From positions 89,633 to 153,632 of the forward strand of contig NZ_CABHYG010000002.1 of the NCBI RefSeq assembly GCF_902170785.1: 64,000 nt of DNA. The letters are read 5' to 3'. The DNA comes from Yersinia proxima (GTDB lineage: Bacteria > Pseudomonadota > Gammaproteobacteria > Enterobacterales > Enterobacteriaceae). Shown piece after piece: positions 32,638-38,962 of the stretch (within the stretch, counting starts at the first letter, position 1; each line of letters begins with the position of its first letter). The position numbers were made by a program, and so were the translations under genes. Below the pieces are notes generated by a model. That model saw only the letters and a program-made list of their open reading frames with translations, was not told the DNA's origin and did not search any database.

Positions 32638-33366
32638 ATGCTTAATATAAATAGCTACCGTTTCCTGCTTGTTACTTTATTAATTCTTATGGGTATATCT
32701 TTTGCCAATGCCAGCGTAGTAATGAGCGGCAGCCGCATTATATATTCGGCAGGTGAAAAAGAGCATAGTGTCCAATTAACAAATAAAGATAATTTTCCTA
32801 ATGCGGTTCAGGTTTGGTTAGACAGCGGTGATGCTCAGTCAACACCGGAAACAGGTAAAGCACCCTTTATTGTCACCCCACCGTTCTTCCGTATTGAAGC
32901 GAATGCGGGCCAAACATTACGTCTGAAATATACAGGTAGTGGTTTGCCAACGGATAGAGAATCTGTGTTCTACCTTAATTTTTTGCAGGTTCCCCCCGTT
33001 AATAAAGCAGAAAAGAACAATAAAATGCTAGTGTTGATGCGTAATCGTATTAAAGTCTTTTATCGGCCTGAAAGTATTTCTGGCCGTGTTGATCAGGTAT
33101 CCAGCGCTCTAACATTTAATGTTCGTCAGCAAGGTAAAGATGTTGTTGTGACTGGCAAAAACCCAACAGGGTTCTATGCCACCATTGCCAGTGGTGAAGT
33201 CGTTGGGGGAGGGAAAAAACTCAAAATGAAATCTGAGATGATCCCACCAATGTCTCAAGCTCAGTGGGTTATCCCAAATTCATCTGTACCTTCAAATGCT
33301 ATTGTTAATTTCCTGTTAGTTAATGATTTCGGCGGGCAAGATACCGGTAGCTATAAAATTCAGTAG
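32638..33366 (+). CDS. Fimbrial periplasmic chaperone
   Basis: A PapD-like chaperone that caps pilins in the periplasm by donor-strand complementation. The 242-residue precursor has a signal peptide ending near ANA (residue 25). The PapD core includes GSRIIYSAGEKEHSVQLTN, FFRIEANAGQTLRLKYTG (the subunit-binding Arg/Lys area), DRESVFYLNFLQVPP and KVFYRPESI. Its short F1-G1 region points to the FGS group. AGAGG precedes the start. It is followed by the usher gene after 24 bp. Confidence 0.93.
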   Translation: MLNINSYRFLLVTLLILMGISFANASVVMSGSRIIYSAGEKEHSVQLTNKDNFPNAVQVWLDSGDAQSTPETGKAPFIVTPPFFRIEANAGQTLRLKYTGSGLPTDRESVFYLNFLQVPPVNKAEKNNKMLVLMRNRIKVFYRPESISGRVDQVSSALTFNVRQQGKDVVVTGKNPTGFYATIASGEVVGGGKKLKMKSEMIPPMSQAQWVIPNSSVPSNAIVNFLLVNDFGGQDTGSYKIQ

Positions 33367-33390
33367 TGGCTTTCCGGCGAAGGAATATTT

Positions 33391-36063
33391 ATGGGGCTCT
33401 CACAAGTGGTTCTGAAAAAGAAGTTCTCTGGCCGTAAGAAAGCATTAACACTGTGTATGACTTTAGTTTTACATGTCGATGCTGTATTGGCTCAGGAAGA
33501 ACCGCAAAATCTTGAATTTGATGAGTCCCTCTTTTTAGGAACAAAATTTGCTTCAGGCCTGAATCAACTGAATAAAGAGGATTCTGTTACGCCCGGAAAT
33601 TTTGACGCTGTAGATGTTCTGATTAATAACAAACAATTCAAGCGCATGACAGTTAAGTTTATCAAAGATGCTGACTCATCAGAGGTTTATCCCTGCCTGA
33701 GTGATGAGTTCTTAACTGCTGCAGGTATTGAGTTAGCCAACAATAATAACACCGCGCCAACAGAACCAAATACTACACAGCCCGAATCAGCCCCCTCAGA
33801 TTCAGCTGATAATACTGTCTCACCAACGGAGCAATGTATACCGTTGGCGGAGCGGGTAAAAGGCGCGTCTTTTCATTTTGATCAGGCCAAACTGCGCCTG
33901 GAGCTTTCTATTCCCCAGGCATTATTACAAAAACGCCCTCGGGGTTATATTGAGCGCAGCGAATGGGAGGAAGGCGAAAACCTCGCATTCGTTAACTACA
34001 GTGCAAACTTTTATCGTAGTGATACACAAGCCCAGCAAAACAGTACTTCTGATTACGGCTTTGTTGGCCTAAAGAGCGGTCTCAACTTAGGGTTATGGCA
34101 ATTACGCCAGCAATCAAACCTGAGTTATTCTAGCAACAATAATAACAGCGATACCCAATGGAATAATATCCGCACTTATGTGCAGCGCCCTATTTCACAA
34201 TTAGACAGCGAATTAACGTTGGGTGAAACTTTCACCGACAGTACATTATTCGGCACCATGTCATTCCGTGGTGTGAAAATGGCGACAGACCAACGTATGT
34301 GGCCAGAGTCAATGCGTGGTTTTGCACCCGAAGTGCGTGGTGTTGCCACCAGCAACGCGCGGGTTATTATTAGCCAGAACGGACGGGAAATTTATGAAAC
34401 TAACGTCGCCCCCGGCCCGTTTGTTATTAATGACTTGTACAGCACCACCAGCCAGGGCGATCTTAATGTTGAAGTTATAGAGGCCAATGGCAGCCGTTCA
34501 ACATTTACGGTTCCATTCAGTGCCGTACCGGATTCAATGCGCCCAGGTGTGAGCCGTTATAATGCCGTCGTTGGGGAATCTCGTGATTTCACCAATATTG
34601 ACAGCTATTTCACTGATTTTACTTATGAGCGTGGTCTCACTAATCAGTTAACTGCCAACAGTGGTATTCGTTTAGCACAAGACTATACGGCATTACTTGT
34701 TGGAGGGGTTTTAGGTACGCCGGTCGGTGCATTTGGTCTTAATACCACCTATTCCCATGCAAAAGTTGAAGATAATCAAACTCAAGATGGTTGGCGGATG
34801 CAGGCCACCTATAGCCAGACATTTAATGAAACGGGCACTTCATTCTCACTGGCTGGATATCGCTATTCAACCAAAGGGTATCGTGATTTAAATGATGTAT
34901 TTGGTGTGCGTTCAGTGGAAAAGAATGGCGGAACCTGGGATTCATCAACCTATAAACAGCGTAGTCAATTTACCACTACAATAAACCAAACTCTGGGTGG
35001 CTATGGGCAACTTTCAGCCTCAGCATCGACCTCTGATTATTATAACGATACGCAAAGAGATACACAGTTACAGCTAAACTATTCAAATAGTTATAAAGAT
35101 ATCAGTTACAACGTGGCAATCAGTCGTCAGCGCACTGTTTATAACTCCACCCAGTTTGGCTGGGAGGGAGATGATACTGATGAAACAATGACAACAACGC
35201 GCTACGGTAATACCGAAAATATCGCGTCATTAACGGTATCTATTCCACTGAATATTGGCGGCGGGAATCAATATCTATCCATGTCGGCCAACCGGAATCC
35301 AAAAAGCGGTAACAACTATCAAACATCATTATCTGGCACCGCCGGTGAACGTAATACTTTAAATTATTCAGTCAATGCGGGTTATGACGATAGTAATGTC
35401 AGCGGTAGTTCAAATAGCTGGGGCGCGAATGTGCAGAAACAATTCCCTAACGCCACCGTCAATGGCAGCTATTCCCGTGGCAATAACTATACCCAATATG
35501 GGGCTGGTGCTCGCGGAGCCGCTGTAATACACAGTAAAGGTGTCACACTGGGGCCTTATTTAGGCGACACTTTCGGTTTAATTGAGGCCGAAGGCGCTCA
35601 GGGTGCAACAGTACGAAATGCACAGGGAGCCAGGATTGATAATAACGGCTTTGCGCTGGTGCCTTCATTAACACCTTATAATTACAATACCGTCGGTTTA
35701 GACACCAAAGGTATTAATCGCAATACCGAGTTGAAAGAGAATCAGGGTCGCATTGTTCCTTATGCTGGGGCCGCAGTGAGAGTAAAATTCGAAACATTGA
35801 CTGGCTATGCGGTATTAATTCAGACTCAAACATCCGATGGTGAGGGATTGCCTCTGGGTGCGGATGTTTATAACAGTAAAGATGAAATTGTCGGAATGGT
35901 AGGTCAGGGCAATCAAATCTATGCACGAGTAAAAGATAAAAAAGATTCGCTTTATGTTCGCTGGGGTGAAAATAGCGACGAGCAATGTAAATTACCTTAT
36001 GATTTTGCTAGCCAGGATACTGAGCAAGATATTATCAATTTAACAGGCAGTTGCCGCCGTTAA
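33391..36063 (+). CDS. Fimbrial outer-membrane usher
   Basis: The usher is the outer-membrane assembly channel for the pilus. The 890-residue protein has a long signal peptide (ending near LAQ, residue 35). Its N-terminal chaperone-binding domain includes LEFDESLF. The FimD-type barrel/plug signatures follow (DSTLFGTMSFRGVKMATDQRMWPESMRGFAPEVRGVA; VTISQNGREIYETNVAPGPF-like segment at about residues 325-350). The C-terminus has paired Cys (QCKLPY and GSCRR). The Asn/Pro/Thr-rich low-complexity stretch near residues 120-150 is unusual. AAGGA precedes the ATG. Confidence 0.94.
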   Translation: MGLSQVVLKKKFSGRKKALTLCMTLVLHVDAVLAQEEPQNLEFDESLFLGTKFASGLNQLNKEDSVTPGNFDAVDVLINNKQFKRMTVKFIKDADSSEVYPCLSDEFLTAAGIELANNNNTAPTEPNTTQPESAPSDSADNTVSPTEQCIPLAERVKGASFHFDQAKLRLELSIPQALLQKRPRGYIERSEWEEGENLAFVNYSANFYRSDTQAQQNSTSDYGFVGLKSGLNLGLWQLRQQSNLSYSSNNNNSDTQWNNIRTYVQRPISQLDSELTLGETFTDSTLFGTMSFRGVKMATDQRMWPESMRGFAPEVRGVATSNARVIISQNGREIYETNVAPGPFVINDLYSTTSQGDLNVEVIEANGSRSTFTVPFSAVPDSMRPGVSRYNAVVGESRDFTNIDSYFTDFTYERGLTNQLTANSGIRLAQDYTALLVGGVLGTPVGAFGLNTTYSHAKVEDNQTQDGWRMQATYSQTFNETGTSFSLAGYRYSTKGYRDLNDVFGVRSVEKNGGTWDSSTYKQRSQFTTTINQTLGGYGQLSASASTSDYYNDTQRDTQLQLNYSNSYKDISYNVAISRQRTVYNSTQFGWEGDDTDETMTTTRYGNTENIASLTVSIPLNIGGGNQYLSMSANRNPKSGNNYQTSLSGTAGERNTLNYSVNAGYDDSNVSGSSNSWGANVQKQFPNATVNGSYSRGNNYTQYGAGARGAAVIHSKGVTLGPYLGDTFGLIEAEGAQGATVRNAQGARIDNNGFALVPSLTPYNYNTVGLDTKGINRNTELKENQGRIVPYAGAAVRVKFETLTGYAVLIQTQTSDGEGLPLGADVYNSKDEIVGMVGQGNQIYARVKDKKDSLYVRWGENSDEQCKLPYDFASQDTEQDIINLTGSCRR

Positions 36064-36068
36064 CCATT

Positions 36069-37448
36069 ATGAGAAAAATAATGTTAAGACCAACAGAGCA
36101 GTTAATATCTTGTGAAGTCTCACGGCCAACAATGCCTGTTCATTCCCGTCGCTCATATATTGTGGCGGGAACGATGCTATTGCTCGGGTTATTTAGTACC
36201 TCAGCATGGTCAGCTTGTACCCGAATTACCGCGCAAAGTCAGCTAAGTGCAGGTGATGGTACGGCCAGTGCATGGTCTGGCTCTCTGGATAACAATAATG
36301 GATCACTCGGTTTACCAGGTGTTATTGACCTCAGCACCGCAGCTAACTTCCAACCTGACGGAACATTATTAGCCGCAGCGACATCTGACTTCACCACTTT
36401 TGCCCTGAATACCGGCTATGACCCTGAGCGAGTGCTATTCCGCTGTGCAGCGGCCGATGTTGACCAACTCTTTGAGATGTATGCCACTAACGGGGATAAT
36501 GATTATGGTGGCAAAAATGAAGATGGCGCGATTGCTGGCAATGTTCCCTCCGGCTTTGCGACTTATGTCCGCAATGTGGTTATCAGACTTACAAATCTAT
36601 CCACTGGCGAGTATTACTCTCGCTTATGGAAAGGACGCCGTTTAACCGGATTGGATACTGACAGCACTGGTCGTATTTTGGTCAAAGCTAAGAATTTCAG
36701 CAATCTATATACCGAGCTATTTCGTATTGATTATGCCCGTGCGGGTACTAACAACGCAGCATCTTATACCTATGCCTATACTCAGCCGAATGCCTATATT
36801 GCCTTTAAAGGGCCGGGTATTAGCGGCCCTATTGAAGGAACGGACTCGGTATCAAACTGGCCCGGTTGGTATACAACCTGGCCTGCCTCAATTGGGTTGT
36901 ACAATTATGTGACTTTCCGCCGTACCACCATTTGCGCGGTCACCAATTTTACCCCAACGGTGATATTACCCAGAATTTCTGTGGCAGAACTGAATAATGG
37001 CAACAGCAGCTCAGCGGAGTTCAGTGTCGATTTCCAGTGCCAGACCGGTATTACCTCCGGCGTCAATGCAGGTGCAGTGGCGATGGGCTTTTTGGTGCCA
37101 GCAGCAAACGCCGCTAAAGCACAAACATTGGGCTTAATGAATGGCAGCGGCGGCATTAGCCACTTGGTATCAGATAATTATGGTGCCGCCGGAATGGCAA
37201 ATGGCGTGGGTATCCGTATCTACCGTAATAATAATCCGATGTACCTACTCTCAAAAAACGTGTCCCAAACCGGCAATAACGGTGGCTGGTATGGCATCTT
37301 CCAGGGCGCGCAAACAATAACCGGTACGGTGAGCGGTGGTAATAGTTACACTGAGAACTTTCGGGCTGAGTTAAGCAAAATCAGCGGGCAAACTGTGACG
37401 GCAGGAGCAGTGAATGCACATGCGCAAGTGGTTATCCGTGTTCAATAA
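36069..37448 (+). CDS. Putative fimbrial tip protein / adhesin
   Basis: The gene lies between usher and second chaperone, the usual place of a tip adhesin. The 459-residue precursor (alternative starts at 36081 and 36132) has an unusually long charged N-terminal region before the signal helix (TMLLLGLFSTSAWSA). It then carries a large unique domain rich in Tyr, Asn and Ser. The C-terminal roughly 150 residues, ending in NAHAQVVIRVQ, have the pilin-type two-Cys pattern (Cys at TTICAV and DFQCQTG). That agrees with a two-domain adhesin whose receptor domain I do not recognise. No strong ribosome site, so translation is probably coupled to the usher. Confidence 0.75.
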   Translation: MRKIMLRPTEQLISCEVSRPTMPVHSRRSYIVAGTMLLLGLFSTSAWSACTRITAQSQLSAGDGTASAWSGSLDNNNGSLGLPGVIDLSTAANFQPDGTLLAAATSDFTTFALNTGYDPERVLFRCAAADVDQLFEMYATNGDNDYGGKNEDGAIAGNVPSGFATYVRNVVIRLTNLSTGEYYSRLWKGRRLTGLDTDSTGRILVKAKNFSNLYTELFRIDYARAGTNNAASYTYAYTQPNAYIAFKGPGISGPIEGTDSVSNWPGWYTTWPASIGLYNYVTFRRTTICAVTNFTPTVILPRISVAELNNGNSSSAEFSVDFQCQTGITSGVNAGAVAMGFLVPAANAAKAQTLGLMNGSGGISHLVSDNYGAAGMANGVGIRIYRNNNPMYLLSKNVSQTGNNGGWYGIFQGAQTITGTVSGGNSYTENFRAELSKISGQTVTAGAVNAHAQVVIRVQ

Positions 37449-38172
37449 TATGCGTTTCAAGCACAGTTTCAATGGCTTGCTGTTATCACTTCTCATGGCC
37501 AGTAGTGTGCCGGCGATGGCAAGTGTCGTAGCAGAAAAAACGCGGATTATATTCAGTGAAGGCAGTACGGAAGAATCACTGCAACTGGTCAATAGCAATG
37601 ACTACCCGGTGGCAGTGCAGGTGTGGGTGGATGATGGCGATTTAATGGCGACGCCGGAGAAAGCGATTTCCCCGGTATTAGTGTTGCCACCATTGTTTCG
37701 ATTACAACCACAAGCTCAACGCAGCCTGCGTTTGATTTTATCTGGTGCCAGTAAATTACCGCTGGATAGAGAATCTGCATTTTGGCTCAATGTTTACGAA
37801 ATTCCGCCTAAAGCCACTCCTAAAGTTGATGATGAGTCTTCTGTTACACTGGCTTTGCGCATGCAATATAAAGTCTTTTATCGCCCAAAAAACTTGCCCG
37901 CACCGGCGGATACCGTCAGCAAGGCATTAACTTTTATCTTAGAACGTGACGGTAATACCGCCTCGGTTAGGGTTGATAATCCAACCCCTTATTATGCATC
38001 ACTCGCTTCTTTAACATTGGGATTGGCCGAAGGATTACCAGATATGGTCGCCCCTTTTTCCAAGCTCGACTTTCCCCTCAATCGCGCCCCAACAGCAGAC
38101 AGTAAAACGGTCAATTTTGTCTTAATTGATGATTTAGGTAACCGTAAGCCTTTTAGTCGCGAGCTGAAATAA
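37414..38172 (+). CDS. Second fimbrial periplasmic chaperone
   Basis: A second PapD-like chaperone, probably devoted to the tip protein. The start at 37414 has GGAG six bases upstream and overlaps the tip gene by 35 bp; an ATG at 37450, just after the tip gene stop, is the alternative and gives a shorter signal peptide (ending VPAMA-SVV). The mature core has KTRIIFSEGSTEESLQLVN, LFRLQPQAQRSLRLILSG, DRESAFWLNVYEIPP and YKVFYRPKNL. It is clearly related to the first chaperone but too divergent for a recent duplicate. A hairpin terminator follows. Confidence 0.92.
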   Translation: MHMRKWLSVFNNMRFKHSFNGLLLSLLMASSVPAMASVVAEKTRIIFSEGSTEESLQLVNSNDYPVAVQVWVDDGDLMATPEKAISPVLVLPPLFRLQPQAQRSLRLILSGASKLPLDRESAFWLNVYEIPPKATPKVDDESSVTLALRMQYKVFYRPKNLPAPADTVSKALTFILERDGNTASVRVDNPTPYYASLASLTLGLAEGLPDMVAPFSKLDFPLNRAPTADSKTVNFVLIDDLGNRKPFSRELK

Positions 38173-38183
38173 AAAACTTATCA

Positions 38184-38213
38184 ATATAGACCGCCCAGAG
38201 AGGCGGTCTATAT
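38184..38213. terminator. Bidirectional hairpin between fimbrial operon and bacteriocin locus
   Basis: A perfect 12-bp stem (38184-38195 with 38202-38213; ATATAGACCGCC / GGCGGTCTATAT) with loop CAGAGA sits between convergent genes. A short A run (38171-38176) provides U residues for leftward transcripts. Confidence 0.75.
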
Positions 38214-38231
38214 GATTACTCGCGATATGAT

Positions 38232-38486
38232 TTATTTCTTAAACCCCGGCTTACCATTTTCGGCTCGCCATATTTTTATTTCAGCTAAAATACCCTCAGG
38301 GCTATCTTCCCGATCATCACCAGGGTAATAAATCAAATCAGAACCATCTGGATGCTCAGTCAATTCCTCAAATCTAAGAATAGCCTCATCATGTTCAGCC
38401 TCAGATGGATATGCATCATAGTAAATATCTTTCAAAAAACTTAAGAATTCCTGTTCTGTATAATCAGATAGATTTTTATTTTCCAT
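38232..38486 (-). CDS. DNase-colicin-type immunity protein (Im9/Im8/pyocin family), orphan
   Basis: The 84-residue acidic protein contains SDYTEQEFLSFLKDI, FEELTEHPDGSDLIYYPGDD, DSPEGILAEIK and WRAENGKPGFK. These match the E9/E8/E2 immunity family, whose TEHP(S/D)GSDLIYYP helix blocks HNH DNase colicins. The only toxin in the locus has an rRNase domain of E3 type, so this gene has no partner here. Its ATG immediately follows the stop of a short open remnant (38487-38609). Plasmid ColE3-CA38 likewise carries an E8-type immunity gene behind the E3 one, so this protein may give cross-protection against DNase bacteriocins. Confidence 0.9.
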   Translation of the reverse strand: MENKNLSDYTEQEFLSFLKDIYYDAYPSEAEHDEAILRFEELTEHPDGSDLIYYPGDDREDSPEGILAEIKIWRAENGKPGFKK

Positions 38487-38609
38487 TTATATTTCTCCAT
38501 TTTTCAGTACATCTTGATTGCTGAGCTTAAATCGCTCAGGTATTTCAAGATTCTTTAGCAACCTCGCGACAAAACCCACATCTGGAAACCAGATGAGATA
38601 ATAGCGAGG
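38487..38609 (-). pseudogene. Possible remnant of another bacteriocin gene
   Basis: Forty open codons without a start run from two TAA stops to a TAA that abuts the orphan immunity ATG. The first part reads YYLIWFPD, like DYIIWFPA of the intact toxin nearby (its Pyocin_S-like domain). The later part (PERF-K-LSNQ-VLKNGE) is loosely like the HNH DNase segment before the active site of E9/S-type nucleases. Against coding: the same DNA contains the nested inverted repeats AACCTCGC / GCGAGGTT and ATCTGG / CCAGAT (38560-38611), so it may simply be a structured spacer. Confidence 0.3.
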
Positions 38610-38634
38610 TTATTAATATTTAATTAATAAATGG

Positions 38635-38663
38635 ATATAAGCCACCAGAAAGGCAGCTTATAT
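38635..38663 (-). terminator. Hairpin after the Im3-like gene
   Basis: The 8-bp stem ATATAAGC / GCTTATAT with a 13-base loop (further CC/GG pairing possible) lies 37 bp after the immunity stop. It may attenuate read-through toward the second immunity gene. The U tract is weak. Confidence 0.4.
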
Positions 38664-38699
38664 TATTACTGGTAATGTAATTAATATTTTAGTCTGAGA

Positions 38700-38954
38700 T
38701 TACCATTCATCTCGATAATCAAATGCAATAAAGTAATCGTAGTTATCTATTGCAATGATGTTTTTAAAATATGGTTGAATAGATGTTATCCAGCTCTGTG
38801 CCACATCAAACTCCCCATTGTTTATCGTATCATTCAAAGGAAGCTCTAATAGCTCGATGATAGTATCATCATCCCCAAAATCCTTAGAGTATTCCGTACC
38901 AACAAACACATTAGTTGTCTTATCAAACCAAGTTAATCGTAATTTGAGTCCCAT
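38700..38954 (-). CDS. Im3-type immunity protein (cloacin immunity family)
   Basis: The 84-residue protein starts MGLKLRLTWFDKTTNVF and has EYSKDFGDDDTIIELL, FDVAQSWI, LQPYF and a C-terminal FDYRDEW. It matches colicin E3 / cloacin DF13 immunity proteins along its length. Such proteins bind the rRNase domain and the upstream linker to protect the producer. It starts 8 bases after the toxin stop and is surely its cognate inhibitor. Confidence 0.95.
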   Translation of the reverse strand: MGLKLRLTWFDKTTNVFVGTEYSKDFGDDDTIIELLELPLNDTINNGEFDVAQSWITSIQPYFKNIIAIDNYDYFIAFDYRDEW

Positions 38955-38962
38955 AAATTACC

